Below, one piece after another: positions 26,786 through 33,598 of a DNA stretch of 33,598 nucleotides. A model generated the notes under the pieces. That model worked only from the letters and a program-made list of their open reading frames with translations. It ran no database searches and was not told the DNA's origin. Source of the DNA: Clostridiales bacterium DTU087 (GTDB taxonomy: Bacteria; Bacillota; Limnochordia; DTU087); NCBI GenBank assembly GCA_001513495.1, contig LFTN01000084.1, positions 1 to 33,598 of the forward strand, written 5' to 3'. The position numbers and the translations under genes were made by a program. The number at the start of each line of letters is the position of its first letter. Positions within the stretch are counted from its first letter, which is position 1.

Positions 26786-28492
26786 TCACTCGACAGCCAC
26801 CAAGTAATAGTACAGCGGCTGTCCTCCTTCATATAGTTCCCATTCGGGGTCTGGAAATTCCGCCCGCAGCTGCTGCAGCAGCTCTCGAGCCGCCGTCTGG
26901 ATGACATCCCGGCCGTAGAACAGACTGACGATCTCGGCCTTGCGCTTGGACAGCAGCCTTCTGACCAGTTCCTTGGTGGTGGAGACCAAATCCTTGCCGG
27001 CCACCATCACCCGTCCCTGCTCCAAACCAATGTAATCCCGTTTATTGATCTGTACCCCATCAGTAGTTGTATCCCGCACTGCATATGTTACTTCTCCGCT
27101 GATTACATCCCGGCTGGCAGCTTCCATCCTCTTCACAAGCTCGCCGAACTCTAGGCTCTCGTCAAAAACAGCTGCTGCCGCAACTCCATGCTGCAGGCCG
27201 GGAGTGTGAACCACAGCCACCTGCTTATTCACCACTTTGGCAGCCTGCTCCGCAGCAAAGATCACGTTCTTATTGTTGGGCAGCACGATTACCCGGTCAG
27301 CGGGGACCTTCTCAATTGCCTCAATTAGCTCTTCAGTGCTGGGGTTCATCGTCTGGCCGCCGTTAAGCACAACGTCCACGCCCAATCCCTGAAACAGGGT
27401 TTTCCAGCCATCGCCCAGGGCAACAGCTACTATACCCATCTCTTTCTCTTCTGCCATGCCTTCGGGACCTTGAGTAATACCGGGATCAATATCAGGGGAT
27501 GGCGGCCTGCTGCCGTTAGTTTCAGGCTGCTGACTGCGGCGGCTGGCCTGACGGTTTTGCTCTGCCATATTGTTGACCTGAATCTCCAACATTTCCCCAT
27601 ATTCGCCGCAGATCTCCAATGCCCGGCCGGGATGATTGGTGTGCACGTGAACCTTCGCGGCCTCCCGGTCCCCCACCACCAGCAGCGAATCACCCAGGGC
27701 GGCCAACTTGTCCCGCAATGCGTCAAGGGGGATGTCACTGCCTGTGACAATCAGTTCGGTGCAGTACCTAAACTCAATGGACTCCACTTCTCTGATGCCT
27801 ATCTGGGTGGTGGCCGGTACTGCAGCAACCTCGCTCATGCTGGGAACACCGTCTGCGGCGGGACTTTCTCCCCGGGCCAGGGCGGCGTAAGCACCCCTGA
27901 GAATGGTCACGACTCCCTGGCCTCCAGCATCGACAACGCCGGCATCGGCCAGAGCCGGAAGCATTGTCTTGGTCTCCGCCAATCCCTCTTCCGCTGCCTC
28001 CAGGACCAGTTTCCACCACGTGACAACATCAGTCTCTTTCTTGACGGCCTGCTTTCCAGCTTCCGCGGCATAGCGTGCCACCGTCAGCATGGTGCCCTCC
28101 ACCGGCCGCATCACAGCCTTGTAAGCTGTGGCAGAGGCGTCCTGCAGGGCCTTCGCCAGATCAGATATGGCAGCCTTGTCTCTATCCTGCAGCGGCTGAG
28201 CAAAACCCCTCAGGAGCTGAGACAGGATCACTCCTGAATTGCCCCTAGCCCCCATTAGGGAACCTTTAGCTGCCGCTGCGGCCAAGTCACCCACCGAATC
28301 TGAACTGCACCTTTCCACTTCCTTGGCAGCCGCTAGTAGGGTCAGCGCCATGTTAGTACCAGTATCACCATCAGGTACAGGATACACATTCAAGAAATCG
28401 ATCTCTTCTCTTTTTTCATTCAACAGGGTAGCCGCTTCGAAGATCATACTTCTAAACAGGCTGCCCCCTAACCAATCTCTCTCCAATCCCAA
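26786..28492 (-). CDS. fakA: DAK2 domain fatty acid kinase catalytic subunit (FakA/YloV-like)
   Basis: INFLNVYPVPDGDTGTNM-type motif, GSLMGARGNSGVILSQLLRGF, DAGVVDAGGQG, IVLPNNKNVIFAAEQAA. TTG start at 28492 after AGGAGG suggested; the ORF track starts at 28516. Confidence 0.95.
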   Translation of the reverse strand: MGLERDWLGGSLFRSMIFEAATLLNEKREEIDFLNVYPVPDGDTGTNMALTLLAAAKEVERCSSDSVGDLAAAAAKGSLMGARGNSGVILSQLLRGFAQPLQDRDKAAISDLAKALQDASATAYKAVMRPVEGTMLTVARYAAEAGKQAVKKETDVVTWWKLVLEAAEEGLAETKTMLPALADAGVVDAGGQGVVTILRGAYAALARGESPAADGVPSMSEVAAVPATTQIGIREVESIEFRYCTELIVTGSDIPLDALRDKLAALGDSLLVVGDREAAKVHVHTNHPGRALEICGEYGEMLEIQVNNMAEQNRQASRRSQQPETNGSRPPSPDIDPGITQGPEGMAEEKEMGIVAVALGDGWKTLFQGLGVDVVLNGGQTMNPSTEELIEAIEKVPADRVIVLPNNKNVIFAAEQAAKVVNKQVAVVHTPGLQHGVAAAAVFDESLEFGELVKRMEAASRDVISGEVTYAVRDTTTDGVQINKRDYIGLEQGRVMVAGKDLVSTTKELVRRLLSKRKAEIVSLFYGRDVIQTAARELLQQLRAEFPDPEWELYEGGQPLYYYLVAVE

Positions 28493-28527
28493 ACCGCTCC
28501 TCCTGCTAGTTTCCAAAGGTTATCGGC

Positions 28528-28899
28528 CTATTTGCTGCCTTCAGGCCGTGTGACTCTCACACCTTCAACCCGTACATCAATCTGCCGTACAGGGATTCCA
28601 CAGGCGGTCTCTACCGCGTATTTCACCCGCTGCATGACATTGTGGGCGACCTCCGAAATCTTGGTGCCGTACTCCACAACTATATGCAGCCTGATGATCA
28701 ACTCTTCCCCCTTGGCCTCAACTTCCACACCCCGTTCGTAGTGCTCCTGCCGCAAGAGGTCAATCAGTCCATCTTGTACATTACGGGCAGCCATACCGAC
28801 TAACCCATAGCATTCGGAAGCGGCCGTTCCCGCGATAATCGCGATTACCGAATCGGAAATTTCCACCTTGCCTAACGCGGTCGTAAAATTACCTGCCAA
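28528..28899 (-). CDS. yloU: Asp23/Gls24 family envelope stress protein (YloU)
   Basis: GKVEISDSVIAIIAGTAASECYGLVGMAARN; LHIVVEYGTKISEVAHNVMQRVKYAVE. Confidence 0.95.
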   Translation of the reverse strand: MAGNFTTALGKVEISDSVIAIIAGTAASECYGLVGMAARNVQDGLIDLLRQEHYERGVEVEAKGEELIIRLHIVVEYGTKISEVAHNVMQRVKYAVETACGIPVRQIDVRVEGVRVTRPEGSK

Positions 28900-29106
28900 G
28901 CCTCTCCCTCCAAACTATGTGCTCACCTGTCCGTTCTCGCTGGTTCACCATACCGATCTCGAATAACTTGGAAAAAACTAAGCTACAGTATTCGCCAGAG
29001 TTTGAGTATTTCCTTGTGACCATTGGTCATTTCCCGTCCCAAGTGAGCGTACAGGTGACAAAGTTAATTCCCGACCAATATTATCACAATGGTGAGCTGA
29101 TGCAAA

Positions 29107-29149
29107 GGCCCCTGTATTGCTGCCGGCTTGAAAGCCGGCGTCAGGGGCC
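29107..29149. other. Two-tier GC-rich stem-loop in crp-yloU intergenic region
   Basis: GGCCCCTG-(7)-GCCGGCTT-ga-AAGCCGGC-(2)-CAGGGGCC; on the minus strand followed by TTTGC. Confidence 0.75.
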
Positions 29150-29208
29150 CCGCCGGTCACCCATATTCTACTTTAGAACTATCAAGGTTATTCCTACTGC
29201 TCACCCAG

Positions 29209-29249
29209 GAGCGTACCCGGGACAAAGCCATCCCCGGTACAGATCGCTC
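29209..29249. other. Second stem-loop in crp-yloU intergenic region
   Basis: GAGCG-TACC-CGGG...CCCCGGTA...CGCTC imperfect inverted repeat just downstream of the crp/fnr stop. Confidence 0.5.
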
Positions 29250-29270
29250 AACAAAGCAGGTTAAACAGAT

Positions 29271-29978
29271 TCATTTCGTCAAGATCCGTTTTAGGCTCTC
29301 AAGATCCCGGATAATGATGGACCTATGCCCCTGCAGGGCCAGCAGCCCCTCGGCCTGGAGGGCATTAAGACGGCGGCTGACGGTCTCAATTGTTGTTCCC
29401 AATAGATGGGCCAGCTCCTCCCTGCTGAGGGGTGAGCTAATCTCAATCTCACCATCCCGATGGATCCCTGTCTCCGCCTCCATCATCAGCCATGAAACCA
29501 ACCGCTCCTCAACGCTTTTCAGTGCCAAGTCCCCAATAAACCTCTCTGCTTGGGCAAGGCGGGCACTGACTGCCGCCAGCAGGGCCGCTGCCACCGATGG
29601 CTTTTTCGTCAGCAATGCATTCATATCGGAACGGCTTAGGAGGCAGACCTGGCTAAACTCCATTGCTTCAGCGAAGCAGTTCTGCGGTGCGTCCTGAAAC
29701 AGTGCCAGTTCTCCAAAGAAGTCTCCCGGCTCCAATATGCGAAGGATTTGCTGCCTTCCATCGGCTGATACTGTATAGAGCTTAATTCGGCCGTTCCGGA
29801 CAATATACAGGTTCGTGCCGGTGTCGCCCTGGCTGAACAGGAGCTCACCCTTCTCATACTCTACTGAACGGATAAGGTTATTGATCTCCACCAGTTCATC
29901 AAGGCCCAGAGACGCAAAGATCGGCACATTCCTGGCACACACATGGCCATGGTCATGACAGTTGGTGCAGTGGTTCAT
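29271..29978 (-). CDS. Crp/Fnr family transcriptional regulator with candidate Fe-S cysteines
   Basis: Cyclic-nucleotide-binding-like domain EKGELLFSQGDTGTNLYIVRNGRIKLY...PGDFFGELALF; HTH LSREELAHLLGTTIETVSRRLNALQAEGLL; N-terminal CTNCHDHGHVC. Confidence 0.95.
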   Translation of the reverse strand: MNHCTNCHDHGHVCARNVPIFASLGLDELVEINNLIRSVEYEKGELLFSQGDTGTNLYIVRNGRIKLYTVSADGRQQILRILEPGDFFGELALFQDAPQNCFAEAMEFSQVCLLSRSDMNALLTKKPSVAAALLAAVSARLAQAERFIGDLALKSVEERLVSWLMMEAETGIHRDGEIEISSPLSREELAHLLGTTIETVSRRLNALQAEGLLALQGHRSIIIRDLESLKRILTK

Positions 29979-30130
29979 CAGCTTCCCCCCTCACCGCTCT
30001 GTTTATCTGTACATCAGGCACTGCCGCTTTGCAGGCCATCGCAGTCCATTATATCGGGTCCCAACCAGTATAAATGACCGCAAGTGATTATTCAATATAA
30101 GAAGGGGCACGATAATCCCCATCAGGAGCC

Positions 30131-30159
30131 TTGCCTGCAGCTAACGCTTGTGCTACAAT
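30131..30159 (+). promoter_or_regulatory. SigA-type promoter for rpmB
   Basis: TTGCCT (30131-30136), 17-nt spacer, TACAAT (30154-30159). Confidence 0.8.
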
Positions 30160-30225
30160 GGGAAAAGACTGTGACAGAAACCTTAACAAGGTGCTTGTTT
30201 ACGTGAAGCAAGGAGGTGCGAAACT

Positions 30226-30417
30226 ATGGCCCGACGCTGTGTCGTATGCAATAAGGGTACTGCCGCAGGCAATAACGTATCCCACTCCAACAGAAAGACC
30301 CGCCGCCGCTGGAATGCCAACCTGCAGCGGGTTAAAATTCACTGGAATGGGACTGTTGCCCGAAGGTACGTTTGTACCAGATGCCTTAAGGGAGGCAAAG
30401 CCAGCCGCGCTATCTAA
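30226..30417 (+). CDS. rpmB: 50S ribosomal protein L28 (zinc-binding form)
   Basis: [38 protein letters not shown]...[23 protein letters not shown] upstream. Confidence 0.97.
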   Translation: MARRCVVCNKGTAAGNNVSHSNRKTRRRWNANLQRVKIHWNGTVARRYVCTRCLKGGKASRAI

Positions 30418-30475
30418 GGCATCCCTTGCTTCTGAGTGCGGCCCTAGTCTTACTCGATTTATGCATCATAGTCAA

Positions 30476-30500
30476 CAGGCGACAATCTGTCGCCTGTTTT
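30476..30500 (+). terminator. Rho-independent terminator downstream of rpmB
   Basis: CAGGCGACA-atc-TGTCGCCTG-TTTT. Confidence 0.85.
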
Positions 30501-30562
30501 GCACATAATCCCCTGTCCCCAAGACGTTCTTCAGCCTCACCCTTGATTGTGACAGACCTATC

Positions 30563-31246
30563 CTATTGACCTTCTTTCCTTTTGGTATGGATGACAATCA
30601 GAAGGCCCGCCGCCAACTCCACCCAACCCGTGCAGGAGACCAATTCGTTGCTCAATCCCCTGGTATCACCACGGTAGAGTGTCTCTCCCTTTAAGGGGTA
30701 ATAGAGGCCGTTAACAGCTACACCAGTGCAGGATTCCGTGATGGGAAGCAGGGAAACGCGGTCCCCAACACCCCCGGCAACTTCCAGTCTACCTGGACCC
30801 TTTAGAATAGCTGCCGACTCTCCCCTCCCCAACACCTTCAAGACTCCGTCGAAGCTGGCGACAGCACCCAAGAACACATTACCCAAGGCGTGGTCCAGGC
30901 GGCCTCCCAGGCCGCCTAGAAGCCAGATTTCCCTTACACCTCTGCCCGCGGCGTATTCTACCGCTATCTGGCCGTCAGTCTTGTCCTTTTCCACAGGGTA
31001 CTGGTACACTGCACCCAGCCCCGGGTCGCCTTCTTCCAAGCGCCGGCGCAGGTCTCCAGTTAAGGAATCGAAATCTCCCAGTACAACGTGGGGCTTGATG
31101 CCTAGGGCTAAGGCATGCTCCAATCCTCCGTCGGCACAGATAATCAGATCATCGGCTTCAAGCTCAGGGACGCTTTCCGGAGAGAACTCCCCGTTGCAGA
31201 AAACCAACGCCCTGGTAAATCGCCGGTTGCAGGAGCTTGCCTTCAT
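30563..31246 (-). CDS. thiN: Thiamine diphosphokinase
   Basis: ICADGGLEHALALGIKPHVVLGDFDSL; YPVEKDKTDGQIAVEYA; GGLGGRLDHALGNV. Confidence 0.95.
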   Translation of the reverse strand: MKASSCNRRFTRALVFCNGEFSPESVPELEADDLIICADGGLEHALALGIKPHVVLGDFDSLTGDLRRRLEEGDPGLGAVYQYPVEKDKTDGQIAVEYAAGRGVREIWLLGGLGGRLDHALGNVFLGAVASFDGVLKVLGRGESAAILKGPGRLEVAGGVGDRVSLLPITESCTGVAVNGLYYPLKGETLYRGDTRGLSNELVSCTGWVELAAGLLIVIHTKRKEGQ

Positions 31247-31773
31247 CTTCCTCTACCTCTACTCTTATCAGTCTTGAGAAGCGGGGTCTGGAGCAGCAGT
31301 CCAATGACGACGATGGCTATAATCCCATTGGGAACGATATAGCTGGCATTATATCCCAAGGAATAGATCCAGGGGTTCATTCCCTCCGGGGCATATGCTC
31401 CAAAGAAGATGGCTCCAGATAGCACATGGATGACATAGCGGCCAGCTGTTCCCAATACCAAGCCAATCATTGGCCGGTTAGGGAACAGGCCGGCAAGCCC
31501 CAGCGCTGCAAAGGGCAGGGGATAGTCCATTACCAGCTGGATGGGATGGATGATATAAGGATCCAAGAAAAGATTCAGAATCCCCGCGATAAAGCCCGAC
31601 CACATACCAGCTCTCACCCCATGCCGCAGGCTGATCACAAAGAGGGGTACCATCTCCAACGTTATGGAGCCGCCGTAAGCCATCCGGTAGAGCCGCAGCA
31701 TGCCCAGGATTAGAGCCAGGGCTGCTGCCACTGCAATCTCCACCATCACCCGAGTATCCCATTTCTTCTGCAT
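31243..31773 (-). CDS. thiT: Energy-coupled thiamine transporter ThiT
   Basis: Multi-TM YuaJ/ThiT family: GSITLEMVPLFVISLRHGVRAGMWSGFIAGILNLF; RYVIHVLSGAIFFGAYAPEGMNPWIYSLGYNASYIVPN. Preceded by AAGGAGG and a TPP riboswitch. Confidence 0.95.
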   Translation of the reverse strand: MQKKWDTRVMVEIAVAAALALILGMLRLYRMAYGGSITLEMVPLFVISLRHGVRAGMWSGFIAGILNLFLDPYIIHPIQLVMDYPLPFAALGLAGLFPNRPMIGLVLGTAGRYVIHVLSGAIFFGAYAPEGMNPWIYSLGYNASYIVPNGIIAIVVIGLLLQTPLLKTDKSRGRGR

Positions 31774-31811
31774 AAAAACGCCTCCTTGGTTCGGCCGTTC
31801 CCAGGGATGAC

Positions 31812-31836
31812 AAAAGCCGTAACCACGGGCTACGGC
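31812..31836 (-). terminator. Expression-platform terminator of the TPP riboswitch
   Basis: Minus strand GCCGTAgcccgtggTTACGGC-TTTTGTC between the aptamer and thiT. Confidence 0.75.
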
Positions 31837-31849
31837 TGCAACTCATAAC

Positions 31850-31941
31850 CTCACCGCATTCCCTACGCAGGTATTAACCTAACAGGTTCGAAGGGTCAGG
31901 AACCGGTTGGTTCCACTCTCAGCAGATGCTCCCCTAGCGGA
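31850..31941 (-). ncRNA. TPP riboswitch (THI element) upstream of thiT-thiN
   Basis: Minus strand contains GCTAGGGGAGC, GCTGAGAGTGG, ACCCTTCGAACCTGTTAGGTTAATACCTGCGTAGGGAA: canonical THI-box signature. Confidence 0.97.
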
Positions 31942-32094
31942 CCGAACTGTATTTATCTGTATAGCGTATGTATTCTACCCTTGTCCCCATTCTCCTGCCC
32001 CTCTCCCGGTCCTCTCATGAACACATACCAGCAAGCTCTAAAGCATATGGGCGGCGAGTCTTCCCAGTCCGGCTCCCAGCCCGCCGGCAGACGC

Positions 32095-32970
32095 TCATTG
32101 GATTCTTCCCCCCAAAAAGACCGGGCCAAACAACACCACCAGCAGGCTGGGAAAGATGAAGAACACCAGGGGGAACAGTAGTTTGACTGGAGCCTGGTTA
32201 GCCCGAGCTTCAGCGCGCTGCCCTTGGCTTATACGTATCTGGTTGGCCAAAAGCACAAGAGTAGAACTGATGCTGGTACCCAGCTGGTCTGCTTGGATTA
32301 ATGTCGCACACACCGACTTAACATCGGGATCCCGGGTCCGCACCGACATCCGCCTCAGGGCTTCCTGCCGGCTGTCTCCCATCCGCATATGGTGCAGCAC
32401 CAGCCGCAGCTCATCGATCAGAGGGTTAGGCTGGCTCTTTTCAACAATCACCGCTACCGCGGCATCGAAGGTAAGCCCGGCCCCGGTGCAGATGACAAGC
32501 AGGTCCAGTACTGCGGGCAATGCCCGGCGGATAGCCGCTTCCCGCTTGCTGCCGGCTGTTGTCAGCCAGAAATAGGGTAGACGGCTGCACAGATATCCTC
32601 CGAAAACGGCCAACAAGGGGCCAGATCGGAGGAGATATAAAAGGGCCAGGCCGCCGGCAGCGGCTATACAGCGCCAGCCCCACAGCTCTTGGATGGTTAA
32701 GCCCGCCGGATATCCGGCTGCGGCTAGACGGTGAAGACTGTCCTGCCTCAGCTTCTGCCAGCCCAGGCGCCGCCACAGGTTTGCTCCCAGATCAGATATC
32801 AGCCCCCGGATTACCACCTGAAACAGCTGCCAGCCTTTTCCGTCGAAACCCGCCGGAGAATCGAGTTTCCGCCAGGCCAGCCAGCTGGATTTTATCTCTT
32901 CATACCAAAGATAAACCAGTGCCGCACAGCTTCCGTAACATCCCGCCAGAATCCAGTCCAGAAAAACCAC
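32095..32970 (-). CDS. tadC: Type II secretion system F family protein, TadC-like
   Basis: IRRALPAVLDLLVICTGAGLTFDAAVAVI; LRRMSVRTRDPDVKSVCATLIQADQLGTSISSTLVLLANQIR; KLLFPLVFFIFPSLLVVLFGP. Confidence 0.92.
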   Translation of the reverse strand: MVFLDWILAGCYGSCAALVYLWYEEIKSSWLAWRKLDSPAGFDGKGWQLFQVVIRGLISDLGANLWRRLGWQKLRQDSLHRLAAAGYPAGLTIQELWGWRCIAAAGGLALLYLLRSGPLLAVFGGYLCSRLPYFWLTTAGSKREAAIRRALPAVLDLLVICTGAGLTFDAAVAVIVEKSQPNPLIDELRLVLHHMRMGDSRQEALRRMSVRTRDPDVKSVCATLIQADQLGTSISSTLVLLANQIRISQGQRAEARANQAPVKLLFPLVFFIFPSLLVVLFGPVFLGGRIQ

Positions 32971-32973
32971 CTC

Positions 32974-33598
32974 CTATGGATCCAACTGGCAGATCCGGCT
33001 GATCATCCACGTGCCCACCATGTCCAAGGCCAAGGCAATCCCCAGCAGCAGCTGCCCAATGGGATCCACCAGCAGCGGTCGAATAAACTCTGGCAAAATG
33101 ACATGAATTATGGTTCCCAAGGCGATGGGCAAGGCAGCCACTACGATGCCGGTCAATCTGCCTTGTGATGTCACGCTCTTTAACTTGGATGCTAGATTCA
33201 GTTTCTGCCGCAGCGACTCCCTCAAGGTGCCCAAGACAAAGACCAAGTCTCCACCCATCTGCCGCTGGATAGTCACGGCTGTAACAAGTTGTGAAAACGT
33301 CTCATTGGAGACTTGCTGTCCAGCCCGCTCCCAAGCGGTATCCATAGGTACACCCAGCTGGACTTCACTAATGATCCGGCTGCAGATGGCGGCCAGAGGT
33401 GGTTCCATCTCCCGGGCCACCAGCTCCAGTACCTGAAAAAGGTTAAACCCTGCCTGCAGCCCGCCCTGCATAAGTGTGAGCCCATCGAGCAGCTGAAGCT
33501 CCAATCTAGCTTGCTGCCGCCGCTGCCGCCTTGAGGCAGCCAGCGGCGGGATGATGGCTGCAAACCCTGCACCCGCTGCTATTCCCCAGATCCCAGCC
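32974..33598 (-). CDS. tadB: Type II secretion system F family protein, TadB-like (5' end beyond window)
   Basis: The reading frame continues past the ORF-track TTG at 33504 to the window edge: AGIWGIAAGAGFAAIIPPLAASRRQRRQQARLELQLLDGLTLMQGGLQAG...; RIISEVQLGVPMDTAWERAGQQVSNETFSQLVTAV. Confidence 0.9.
   Translation of the reverse strand, partial: AGIWGIAAGAGFAAIIPPLAASRRQRRQQARLELQLLDGLTLMQGGLQAGFNLFQVLELVAREMEPPLAAICSRIISEVQLGVPMDTAWERAGQQVSNETFSQLVTAVTIQRQMGGDLVFVLGTLRESLRQKLNLASKLKSVTSQGRLTGIVVAALPIALGTIIHVILPEFIRPLLVDPIGQLLLGIALALDMVGTWMISRICQLDP

Noticed and set aside
27470-28237. 255-aa plus-strand ORF
   Set aside because: Antisense to fakA, no recognisable domain or RBS support.
28978-29160. 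60-aa minus-strand ORF in the crp-yloU gap
   Set aside because: Overlaps the stem-loop region, low-information sequence, no RBS or family resemblance.
30071-30110. Possible FNR box (GTGATTATTCAATA) upstream of crp/fnr
   Set aside because: Half-site spacing does not fit TTGAT-N4-ATCAA.
1-33598. CRISPR arrays, transposases, integrases, tRNAs, rRNAs, toxin-antitoxin or defence islands
   Set aside because: Looked for and not seen; gene content is conserved chromosomal housekeeping and I cannot support a novel multi-gene system here.

Overview
The window is a contiguous housekeeping region of a Bacillota (Firmicutes) chromosome, with nearly all genes on the minus strand. The lineage is probably spore-forming, inferred from ylbJ and a SigH-like sigma factor. 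Reading in the minus (transcription) direction from the right edge, the gene order is: tadB (partial)-tadC; TPP riboswitch-thiT-thiN; [rpmB on +]; Crp/Fnr regulator; yloU (Asp23)-fakA-degV(fakB); rsmD-coaD-coiled-coil protein-msrA; [ylbJ on +, divergent from a PG-binding/LysM protein]; yceD-rpmF; fapR-plsX-fabH-fabD-fabG-acpP-fabF-rnc; a SigH-like sigma factor; smc-ftsY; ylxM-ffh-rpsP-khpA-ylqD-rimM-trmD-rplS; lepB-rbgA-rnhB; HD-GYP (partial, left edge). I see no CRISPR array, mobile element, rRNA or tRNA. I found no convincing undescribed multi-gene system. The items most worth a second look are: a SigH-like sigma gene flanked by two terminators at the rnc/smc junction; a likely FapR operator and promoter for the fab operon; a perfect 24-bp palindrome between acpP and fabF; a FNR-like regulator with a full set of candidate Fe-S cysteines beside a 370-bp structured intergenic region; a PG-binding/LysM protein with an uncharacterised C-terminal domain, divergent from ylbJ with a candidate SigE promoter; a consensus promoter with a very short leader in front of yceD-rpmF; and the absence of recG from its usual place. 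Several CDS starts differ from the ORF track (TTG or GTG starts, internal ATGs), and two edge genes (HD-GYP, tadB) are missing or truncated in it.
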